A DNA stretch of 29,374 nt, from contig JAXIPB010000301.1 of assembly GCA_045403155.1 (NCBI GenBank), forward strand, positions 1 to 29,374. Direction: 5' to 3'. The notes beneath the pieces are model-generated. The model searched no databases, was not told the DNA's origin, and saw only the letters and a list, made by a program, of their open reading frames with translations. The number at the start of each line of letters is the position of its first letter. Within the stretch, counting starts at the first letter, position 1. The stretch comes from JAXIPB01 sp045403155 (lineage in GTDB: Bacteria; Actinomycetota; Actinomycetes; Mycobacteriales; Micromonosporaceae). Positions 24,043 through 29,374 of the stretch are shown one piece after another. Both the position numbers and the translations under genes were made by a program.

Positions 24043-25067
24043 CACTGCGCCCCGATGAGATCGAGTGCGAGAAGCGCCGCGCCCTGGCAACCGGCTTCGT
24101 CGCCCAGCTCCGCGCGGGCCAAGTCCGGCAGGCGGTGGAACGTGCGCCGCCGCTCGAGCGCCTTGGCGAGCGGGTCGAGCAACACCGGACCGGATTGTGC
24201 GAGTCCGCCTCCCAGGACGATCACCTTGGGGTCGTAGAGCGCGATAGCGGCGAGGAGGCCGTCGGCGAGTGCGTCCACTGCCTCGTCCCATACGGCGACA
24301 GCGCGGAGTTCGCCGTCGGCCACGCGTGCCGCGACCTCCTCCGCGGAAAGGTCCCACGCGGAAAGGTCCTCCGCGGAAAGGTCCCCGGCTGAGAGGAGGG
24401 GTTCCCGATTGACGGTTTTTGCACTAACGGGGACCCCTCCTAACACGGAGGCCGAGTAGGCGCGCCCAATCGCGGCCGCCGATGCGTACGCCTCGAGGCA
24501 GCCCCGACCGCCGCATCCACACTCTGCGGCATCGGGACCGGTGCGCACCACGATATGGCCGATCTCGCCGCTCGCCCCGTGGGCGCCGGGGTCGATCCGG
24601 CCGTCGACGACGAATCCGCCCGCGATGCCCGTTCCGATCGCGACGAAGAGCATGCGACGGGTGGTACGGCCGGCGCCCAGCCGCGCCTCGGCGAGCGCAC
24701 CCGCCCGTACATCGTGCCCGAGCGCCGTAGGCAGGCCGACCCGTGCGGCGACGAGGTCGCGCAGTGGAACCTCACGCAGGCCGAGGTTGGCCGACCACGC
24801 CGCGACCCCCGATGATTCGTCCACCACGCCGGGGACGACCACGCCAACGGCCACCGGCGCCAGCCCCTCGTCGCGGGCGGATCGAGTGAGTTCGGCGGCT
24901 ACCTCGACGATCGTGTCGACGACAGCATCGGGACCGCGGTCGCGTCCGGTCGGCCGCCGCTCGGTGCGGCGCACATCACCCGCGGAGTCGACCAGGGCGC
25001 ATTTGATGCCCGTACCCCCGACGTCGACTGCCACCGCGACCGACGCCGCGCCATCCTGCTTTGTCAT
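24039..25067 (-). CDS. ROK-family sugar kinase (probable N-acetylglucosamine kinase) with an internal insertion
   Basis: A 342-residue ROK kinase. The ATP-phosphate loop is VDVGGTGIK (residues 14-22); the zinc motif is GH followed by CGCGGRGC (about 187-206); IGTGIAGGFVVDG and GASGEIGH are family hallmarks. Next to nagA it most likely phosphorylates N-acetylglucosamine after ABC import. After the zinc site, where homologues run straight through, there is an extra stretch of about 40 residues: LGGVPVSAKTVNREPL from a palindromic DNA element and repeated AGDLS/AEDLS/AWDLS pentapeptides from a 15-bp tandem repeat. The frame is kept and both flanks look functional. The ATG at 25067 (MTKQDGAAS) faces the divergent deoR gene. 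Glucokinase is the main alternative. Confidence 0.92.
   Translation of the reverse strand: MTKQDGAASVAVAVDVGGTGIKCALVDSAGDVRRTERRPTGRDRGPDAVVDTIVEVAAELTRSARDEGLAPVAVGVVVPGVVDESSGVAAWSANLGLREVPLRDLVAARVGLPTALGHDVRAGALAEARLGAGRTTRRMLFVAIGTGIAGGFVVDGRIDPGAHGASGEIGHIVVRTGPDAAECGCGGRGCLEAYASAAAIGRAYSASVLGGVPVSAKTVNREPLLSAGDLSAEDLSAWDLSAEEVAARVADGELRAVAVWDEAVDALADGLLAAIALYDPKVIVLGGGLAQSGPVLLDPLAKALERRRTFHRLPDLARAELGDEAGCQGAALLALDLIGAQW
24341..24385. repeat. 15-bp tandem repeat inside the ROK kinase gene
   Basis: Three units: CCGCGGAAAGGTCCC (24341), ACGCGGAAAGGTCCT (24356), CCGCGGAAAGGTCCC (24371). The first and third are identical. Each adds a D-L-S-A-x pentapeptide in frame on the minus strand. 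A fourth, degenerate unit overlaps the adjacent palindrome. Confidence 0.9.
24394..24441. repeat. 48-bp palindromic element inserted in the ROK kinase gene
   Basis: A 14-bp stem (24394-24407, AGGAGGGGTTCCCG; 24428-24441, CGGGGACCCCTCCT; one mismatch) around a 20-nt T-rich loop. It is exactly 48 bp, 16 codons, and keeps the kinase frame. Its AT-rich loop and sharp boundaries differ from the surrounding coding sequence. From memory, similar AGGAGGGGTCCCC palindromes are scattered in Micromonosporaceae genomes; I cannot check this here. Confidence 0.85.
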
Positions 25068-25106
25068 TCGCGCACCTGACTCGACGTTCTGGGGGTATTT
25101 CGCGCA

Positions 25107-25129
25107 TCATTGTGCACGAACGCTCATTG
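25107..25129. promoter_or_regulatory. Direct repeat in the ROK kinase/deoR intergenic region, candidate operator
   Basis: TCATTG occurs at 25107-25112 and 25124-25129, 17 bp apart, in the 105-bp divergent intergenic region. DeoR proteins commonly bind short direct or inverted repeats near their own promoter. Apart from this, no clear -35/-10 pair with standard spacing was found here. Confidence 0.35.
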
Positions 25130-25172
25130 ACGCGCAGCGGCGCGTCCGTGCGCGTATGTCGAGGAGGTCGAC

Positions 25173-25961
25173 GTGGACCGCTACGCGCGCTGGAACGCGC
25201 TGCTGGAGCTGCTGACCGAGACGGGCCGGATCAGCGTGGAGGATGCGGCGGATCGGCTCGTGGTCTCGCAGGCCACGATCCGGCGCGACTTCGACCAGCT
25301 GGCGCAGCAGCAGATGATCACCCGAACACGCGGTGGGGCCGTGGTGAACGGGGTCTCGTACGACCTGCCGCTGCGGTACAAATCTGCGAAGCACGCACCG
25401 GAGAAGCAGCGCATCGGGTCTGCCGCGGCCGCATTGGTGGCCCCGGCCATGGTCGTTGGTCTGACCGGCGGGACCACGACCACCGAGGTCGCCCGCGCGC
25501 TCGCGGCCCGTCCGGACCTCGCCGGCACCGGGGCGGACGGTCCCCAGCTGACGGTGGTGACCAACGCGCTGAACATAGCCAACGAGCTCATCGTGCGCTC
25601 GCGGATGAAGATCGTGGTGACCGGCGGGGTGATCCGACCGCAGTCGTACGAGCTGGTCGGACCGCTCGCGACCGGGATTCTCGGTGAACTCACCCTGGAC
25701 ATGGCATTTCTCGGCGTGGACGGATTCGACGCCACGATCGGGGCGGCCTCGCATCACGAGGGAGAGGCGGCCATGAACAGCCTGCTGGCCTCGCGCGCCC
25801 AACGGATCGTCGTGATTGCCGACGCGTCCAAGCTCGGCAAGCACGCGTTCGCCCGCGTGTGCCCGGCCGACAAGGTACACACGCTGGTGACCGACCTCGA
25901 GGCCTCCGACGAGGACGTGGCACCCTTCTCGGACCTCGGGATCGAGGTCCTCCGCGTCTAA
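25173..25961 (+). CDS. DeoR-family transcriptional regulator
   Basis: A 262-residue repressor-type regulator. The N-terminal winged helix (RWNALLELLTETGRISVEDA, then VSQATIRRDFDQLAQQQMIT) contains the canonical DeoR recognition helix. The C-terminal DeoRC sugar-phosphate sensor domain shows GLTGGTTTTEVARAL (phosphate loop, near 92-106), VVTNALNIANEL, FLGVDGFDATIGA and VIADASKLGKHAF. Such proteins release DNA when they bind a phosphorylated sugar, here plausibly a GlcNAc-6-P pathway intermediate. The GTG at 25173 has GAGGAGG about 6 bp upstream. It diverges from the ROK kinase/nagA pair and probably controls them and itself. Its stop is 3 bp from the convergent PAP2 gene's stop. Confidence 0.95.
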   Translation: MDRYARWNALLELLTETGRISVEDAADRLVVSQATIRRDFDQLAQQQMITRTRGGAVVNGVSYDLPLRYKSAKHAPEKQRIGSAAAALVAPAMVVGLTGGTTTTEVARALAARPDLAGTGADGPQLTVVTNALNIANELIVRSRMKIVVTGGVIRPQSYELVGPLATGILGELTLDMAFLGVDGFDATIGAASHHEGEAAMNSLLASRAQRIVVIADASKLGKHAFARVCPADKVHTLVTDLEASDEDVAPFSDLGIEVLRV

Positions 25962-25964
25962 CCG

Positions 25965-26657
25965 TTAGCTCGGCGAGCGGCGGGGCTGCCCGCCAGGGAG
26001 GGCGGGCCACGGCGTGCGCGTGATCGCGCGGTCGATGAGTATGCCGAGACAGATGCCGGCGATCACATCGGTGACCCAGTGATGGCCGAGGTAGATCCCG
26101 GCCATTCCGACCACGATTGGTGGCAGCCACCGGATCCACGTGCGCAGAGGCGGTCCGAGCCAGCGGGCCAAGAGCAGGCATATCACGCCGTACCAGACGA
26201 TGGTGTTTACCGCGTGCCCGGATGGGAAGGAGAGCCCGTCCGGTTGGCTGAACAGCCGTACCCCGACCTCGTCGGCGAGACGCGAGTGCGGAGCAGCGCG
26301 GTGGAACAGCCACTTGAGCGGCGCGATGGCGATGCCGGTCAGGAGAAATGCGGTGACGACCGGGGCAATCGGCCAGAGGCTACGACGTACCAGCGCCAGG
26401 ATGACGGCCAGGCCGAGGGCGGCGATCGCCAGCACCCCGCCCGAGCCCAGGCCGTTCGCGAGTTGGGCGGAGCGGTCGGCCCAGCCCGGCCGGTTGGCGT
26501 CGGCGAGGTCACGAATCGCCAGGTCGAAGGAGCGAACCGGCGCCAGCGTGAGCAGCGTGACGACCGTAACGAATCCGGCGACCATGGCCGCGTCGAGCCA
26601 CCACCCTCTTGGCCCGCCTGTTGACCTAACAGTGCGGAGCCTCCCCCCGCCGATCAT
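25965..26657 (-). CDS. PAP2-superfamily membrane phosphatase
   Basis: A 230-residue membrane phosphatase of the PAP2 superfamily, acting on lipid or isoprenoid phosphates at the membrane. The three motifs are visible: KWLFHRAAPHS (variant of K-x6-RP), FPSGHAVNT (PSGH) and GIYLGHHWVTDVIAG (His-x3-Asp). Hydrophobic helices surround them, starting with WWLDAAMVAGFVTVVTLLTL. I chose the ATG at 26657 because a start at 26585 would cut into the first helix; this places the start codon inside repeat C, and the frame continues open to 26786. Undecaprenyl-diphosphatase or phosphatidate phosphatase are both possible. It converges on deoR and is separated from msiK by the msiK terminator. Confidence 0.88.
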   Translation of the reverse strand: MIGGGRLRTVRSTGGPRGWWLDAAMVAGFVTVVTLLTLAPVRSFDLAIRDLADANRPGWADRSAQLANGLGSGGVLAIAALGLAVILALVRRSLWPIAPVVTAFLLTGIAIAPLKWLFHRAAPHSRLADEVGVRLFSQPDGLSFPSGHAVNTIVWYGVICLLLARWLGPPLRTWIRWLPPIVVGMAGIYLGHHWVTDVIAGICLGILIDRAITRTPWPALPGGQPRRSPS

Positions 26658-26719
26658 GACCCGCAAATCATGATCGACGGGGTTTGGCGACGTTGAGCTC
26701 ATGATCACGGCGATCTTGG
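26648..26719 (-). repeat. 72-bp dispersed palindromic repeat, copy C (inverted)
   Basis: Third copy of the 72-bp family, in opposite orientation to A and B, again gap-free over 72 positions. The palindromic half (26648-26679) carries two or three mismatches, so it is less perfect than in A and B. It overlaps the likely start of the PAP2 gene, supplying its ATG and first residues. Confidence 0.85.
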
Positions 26720-26750
26720 GGAGGTGCGGTGGCGGCGGCGGAGGGCCGAC

Positions 26751-26784
26751 GACGAGGGCGGCCACCGCGGCGGCCGCCCTCGTC
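26751..26784 (-). terminator. Terminator hairpin of msiK
   Basis: A perfect 13-bp GC-rich stem (GACGAGGGCGGCC at 26751-26763 with GGCCGCCCTCGTC at 26772-26784) and an 8-nt loop, starting 11 bp after the msiK stop. No T-run follows, as is common for actinobacterial hairpin terminators. Confidence 0.8.
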
Positions 26785-26795
26785 ATGCATACCGA

Positions 26796-27896
26796 TTAGA
26801 CGCGGTTGCCGGTGACGGCGTGGAAGACATGCTGCGCGCCGGCGCGGGGACGGAGGAACACGGTCTCACCCATCCGGGGAACCACCCGGCCGTCGGTGCG
26901 GACCACGAGGGTGTCGGTGGCGTCGCCGCCATCGAGCTTGGCGTGTCCGTGCACGTACGCGTCGGAGCCAAGTTCCTCGACGAGTTCCACCACCATCGGG
27001 ATGCCGCCGTCGGTGGCGGTGACGAGCTCAGTGTGCTCCGGCCGGAAGCCCACGGTTACCTTGTCGCCGCCGCCGTCCGCGCGGGCGGCTTCGATCTGCT
27101 CGCGGGTGAGCGGGACCATGAGACCGCCGAAGTCGGCACCACTGTCGGTCAGCTTGACCGTGCGGATGTTCATGGCTGGCGAGCCGATGAAGCCGGCGAC
27201 AAACATGTTGGACGGCGTGTCATACAGCGCCCGAGGCGAGTCGACCTGCTGCAAGATGCCGTCGAGAAGTACGGCGACCCGGTCGCCCATCGTCATCGCC
27301 TCGACCTGGTCGTGAGTGACGTAGACCGTGGTGACGCCGAGGCGCTGCTGGAGGGCGGCGATCTGGGCACGGGTCTGAACCCGCAGCTTGGCGTCGAGGT
27401 TCGACAGCGGCTCGTCCATCAGGAAGACCTGGGGCTCCCGAACGATCGCCCGGCCCATGGCGACGCGCTGGCGCTGGCCACCTGAGAGAGCCTTGGGCTT
27501 GCGGCCGAGCAGACCCTCGTCCATGTTGAGGAGGCGGGCGGCGTCCTTGACCCGACGGTCGATCTCAGGCTTGGGGGTCTTGCGAAGCTTGAGGGCGAAG
27601 GCCATGTTGTCGTACACGGTCATGTGGGGGTAGAGCGCGTAGTTCTGGAACACCATCGCGATGTCCCGCGCCTTCGGGGGAACGTTGGTGACGTCGGTTT
27701 CGTCGATGTAGATCGCGCCCGCGTCGATCTCCTCAAGGCCGGCGAGCATGCGCAGGCTGGTTGACTTGCCGCAGCCCGATGGGCCGACGAGTACGAGGAA
27801 TTCGCCGTCCGCGATCTGAAGGTCGAGCGAGTCGACTGCTGGTCGCGGGGTCCCCGGATAGATACGGGTGGCTTTGGCATACGTGACGGTAGCCAT
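26796..27896 (-). CDS. msiK: ABC sugar importer ATPase, MsiK/UgpC type
   Basis: A 366-residue ATPase that in actinobacteria powers several sugar ABC importers lacking their own ATPase. Walker A is GPSGCGKST (residues 38-46), the Q-loop is VFQNYALYPHMTV, the signature is LSGGQRQRVAMGRAI, Walker B is VFLMDEPLSNLDAKL, and the H-loop is VYVTHDQVEAMTMGDR. The C-terminal TOBE/MalK regulatory domain is present (FIGSPAMN, VGFRPEHTEL). The ATG at 27896 has AAAGGAC about 12 bp upstream; an in-frame ATG at 27917 gives a longer alternative. No permease or binding-protein gene is adjacent, which is normal for this shared ATPase. Proximity to nagA, the ROK kinase and deoR fits chitin-sugar uptake. Confidence 0.96.
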   Translation of the reverse strand: MATVTYAKATRIYPGTPRPAVDSLDLQIADGEFLVLVGPSGCGKSTSLRMLAGLEEIDAGAIYIDETDVTNVPPKARDIAMVFQNYALYPHMTVYDNMAFALKLRKTPKPEIDRRVKDAARLLNMDEGLLGRKPKALSGGQRQRVAMGRAIVREPQVFLMDEPLSNLDAKLRVQTRAQIAALQQRLGVTTVYVTHDQVEAMTMGDRVAVLLDGILQQVDSPRALYDTPSNMFVAGFIGSPAMNIRTVKLTDSGADFGGLMVPLTREQIEAARADGGGDKVTVGFRPEHTELVTATDGGIPMVVELVEELGSDAYVHGHAKLDGGDATDTLVVRTDGRVVPRMGETVFLRPRAGAQHVFHAVTGNRV

Positions 27897-27988
27897 GGTG
27901 AAGGTACGTCCTTTCACCGGCAGGAACGTGCCGGACGATCCGAGTGAAAGTGCCGCGCCGGCGGACCACCGGCGTGACGGTTGCTGTC

Positions 27989-28018
27989 ACCGTAGACGTC
28001 GGCAGGGCACCCTGCCAA
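27989..28018 (-). promoter_or_regulatory. Candidate promoter of msiK
   Basis: On the minus strand, TTGGCA (28013-28018) and TACGGT (27989-27994) are separated by 18 bp, fitting a housekeeping -35/-10 pair about 95 bp upstream of the msiK ATG. The tight inverted repeat GGCAGGG/CCCTGCC (28001-28016) overlaps the -35 and spacer and could be a regulator site. Confidence 0.45.
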
Positions 28019-28077
28019 GCCCTGGTCGGACTGTCAGTGCCCGCGATCGACTGGCGTACGATCGCGTGGGCGACCGT

Positions 28078-28152
28078 GCCGGAGTAGCTCAGTGGTAGAG
28101 CAACCGCCTTGTAAGCGGTAGGTCGTCGGTTCAATCCCGACCTCCGGCTCCA
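28078..28152 (+). tRNA. tRNA-Thr (anticodon TGT), CCA encoded
   Basis: A full cloverleaf folds by eye. The acceptor GCCGGAG (28078-28084) pairs with CTCCGGC (28142-28148); the D-arm is GCTC..GAGC; the anticodon stem ACCGC/GCGGT encloses the loop CTTGTAA with anticodon TGT; the T-arm GTCGG/CCGAC has the loop TTCAATC. The 3' CCA is encoded at 28150-28152. TGT reads ACA and, with wobble, other Thr codons. Confidence 0.96.
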
Positions 28153-28174
28153 CCCGAACAAGGTCGAAACGGCT

Positions 28175-29215
28175 CTATATCAAACGGCTGATCGCGAGCT
28201 GATCGGCCGCGGCCGCCGTCGTGATGCCGCCCCGTTCGGCCCGCGTATAGATGTCGGCGAGTGTCTCTCCGATCCCTTCGAGACGGTCTTCGACGGTCTC
28301 GCTGGTCCACGCCAGCCGCTCCCGACCCCACGCGTAGAGCACCCCACCGGCGTTGACGATGTAATCGGGCGCATAGAGGATCCCAGCCTCGCGCAGGCGT
28401 TCAGCGTCCGACGAGTCCGCGAGCTGGTTGTTGGCCGAGCCGGCGACGATGGCGCAGCGAAGCCGGGGGATGTTTTCGGCGTTGAGGGTCCCGCCAAGCG
28501 CGCAGGGTGCGTAGACGTCGCACTCGACGCCAACCGCCTGGTCCGGGGCAACGACCTCCGCGCCGATCTGCTCGGCGAGATTGAGTGCGCGGTCGGGCAC
28601 GAGATCGCTGACGAGCACTCGCGCGCCCGCCTCGGCGAGCTGCCTTGCCAGGGACCCGCCCACGTCACCGACGCCCTGGACGAGGACAACCCGCCCGGCC
28701 ACGTCGGCCGAGCCGAACACACGCCGCACACTCGCGCGGACGCCATGAAAGACACCCCGGGCGGTGTAGGGGCCCGGATCACCGGAGCCACCTCGACTCT
28801 CACTTCTGCAGAAGACGTACGGACATCGCTCGCCGATGATGTCCATGTCCGCGATCGACGTGTTCACGTCGGGCCCGGTGTAGTAGCGCCCGCCGAGGAC
28901 ACCGATGAGGTCCGCGTATCGAAGGAGGAGGTTGCGGCGCTCCTCCCCATCGAGCGGGCCCGGAACGGCGAGCACCGCCTTGCCTCCGCCGAATGGCATG
29001 TCGACGCCGGCCATCTTGAAGGTCATGGCCGCAGACAAACGCATCGCGTCCGACAGCGCGTCCGCGGGCGATTGGTATGTGTTCATCCGGGTGCCGCCGC
29101 CGGCCGGGCCACGTCGGGTGGAGTGAACGCAGATGAACATCCACGCCCCGCTCGGCCGGTCGAAGTGGACGACCGCGGCCTCGCCGTCCCACGAGCGCAA
29201 TAGGTCTTCGAACAC
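28175..29215 (-). CDS. Glu/Leu/Phe/Val dehydrogenase (probable branched-chain amino-acid dehydrogenase)
   Basis: A 346-residue NAD-dependent amino-acid dehydrogenase that oxidatively deaminates an amino acid such as valine or leucine to its 2-oxo acid. The catalytic domain has GGGTRMNTYQSPADAL, Lys67 (AAMTFKMAG) and Lys79 in MPFGGGKAVL; the NAD fold has VLVQGVGDVGGSLA; CDVYAPCALGGTLN is also conserved. Homologues begin at about this FEDLLRSWDGE, so I chose the GTG at 29215, with GGAG about 13 bp upstream. The frame is open to an ATG at 29323 that lies inside repeat D. Length and motifs favour valine or leucine dehydrogenase; glutamate dehydrogenase is longer. The gene converges on tRNA-Thr. 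Confidence 0.93.
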   Translation of the reverse strand: MFEDLLRSWDGEAAVVHFDRPSGAWMFICVHSTRRGPAGGGTRMNTYQSPADALSDAMRLSAAMTFKMAGVDMPFGGGKAVLAVPGPLDGEERRNLLLRYADLIGVLGGRYYTGPDVNTSIADMDIIGERCPYVFCRSESRGGSGDPGPYTARGVFHGVRASVRRVFGSADVAGRVVLVQGVGDVGGSLARQLAEAGARVLVSDLVPDRALNLAEQIGAEVVAPDQAVGVECDVYAPCALGGTLNAENIPRLRCAIVAGSANNQLADSSDAERLREAGILYAPDYIVNAGGVLYAWGRERLAWTSETVEDRLEGIGETLADIYTRAERGGITTAAAADQLAISRLI

Positions 29216-29304
29216 GCGGGAGAACTTACTCCGCGCCAACCATGGGTTGCCGATGGCCCACAGCCGCACAAGCGTATCGGCTCCACGAGCGAGCGATGCG
29301 CTCA

Positions 29305-29374
29305 TCAAGATCCCCATGGTCATGAGCTGACGGTCAGAGAATCGTGCCGATCACGACCTCCCGGTCAAGTTCGG
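29305..29374 (+). repeat. 72-bp dispersed palindromic repeat, copy D (diverged, cut by window end)
   Basis: Fourth copy, aligned without gaps to A-C over the 70 visible bases but more diverged. CAAGAT, GTCATGAGCTG, CCGATCA and CGACCT are kept at the same relative positions. The palindrome is degraded. It lies just upstream of the amino-acid dehydrogenase start. The last two positions fall beyond the window. Confidence 0.75.

Noticed and set aside
27897..28077. Small gene between msiK and tRNA-Thr
   Set aside because: No frame with coding bias or a ribosome site; the interval is explained by promoter-like elements and hairpins.

Overview
The window is about 29 kb of high-GC, densely coding chromosome from an actinobacterium. 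The evidence is strong G/C preference at third codon positions, many GTG starts, glucosyl-3-phosphoglycerate synthase, an MsiK-type sugar ATPase, a DUF3263 protein, two CIRCE operators in front of a lone groEL, and a large LuxR (LAL) regulator. A Micromonosporales-like host is my best guess, from gene content and from recalling similar repeats; it is not proven. There are no phage, IS or CRISPR signatures. Apart from repeats, the region looks like core chromosome.

Layout. 1-3.1 kb: the 3' end of fumC, a membrane protein, then a convergent M19 dipeptidase fused to a UPF0158 domain. 3.1-7.0 kb: a small coiled-coil protein and a 1014-residue LuxR-type ATPase regulator. 7.1-9.1 kb: groEL with terminator and two CIRCE sites. 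9.1-10.8 kb: a proline-rich membrane protein, a GC-rich microsatellite, and a cold-shock gene that ends in a repeat-derived terminator. 11-15.4 kb: paaN, a tandem-GNAT acetyltransferase, and a threonine synthase gene behind a clear SAM riboswitch. 15.4-17.8 kb: a membrane-anchored protein, divergent gpgS, and a MazEF-like toxin-antitoxin pair. 17.9-22.9 kb: an ABC permease, an exported hydrolase fused to an ABC ATPase, a lipoprotein and a DUF3263 protein. 22.9-26.7 kb: nagA and a ROK kinase diverging from a DeoR regulator, then a PAP2 phosphatase. 26.7-29.4 kb: msiK, tRNA-Thr(TGT) and an amino-acid dehydrogenase.

How the genes work together. nagA, the ROK kinase, the DeoR regulator and msiK suggest uptake and use of N-acetylglucosamine (ABC import, phosphorylation, deacetylation), although no permease, binding protein or nagB is in view. 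The fused hydrolase/ATPase and its overlapping permease form a two-gene membrane system in which an outward-facing peptidase-like domain is joined to the transport motor. groEL and csp are stress genes under HrcA-type and cold-shock-type control.

The most notable features are: (i) a gap-free 72-bp palindromic repeat family in four copies, one serving as the csp terminator and two overlapping gene starts; (ii) a SAM riboswitch on thrC, whose expected OFF logic does not fit a simple threonine role; (iii) two unusual single-ORF fusions; and (iv) a ROK kinase carrying an in-frame palindromic element plus 15-bp tandem repeats.
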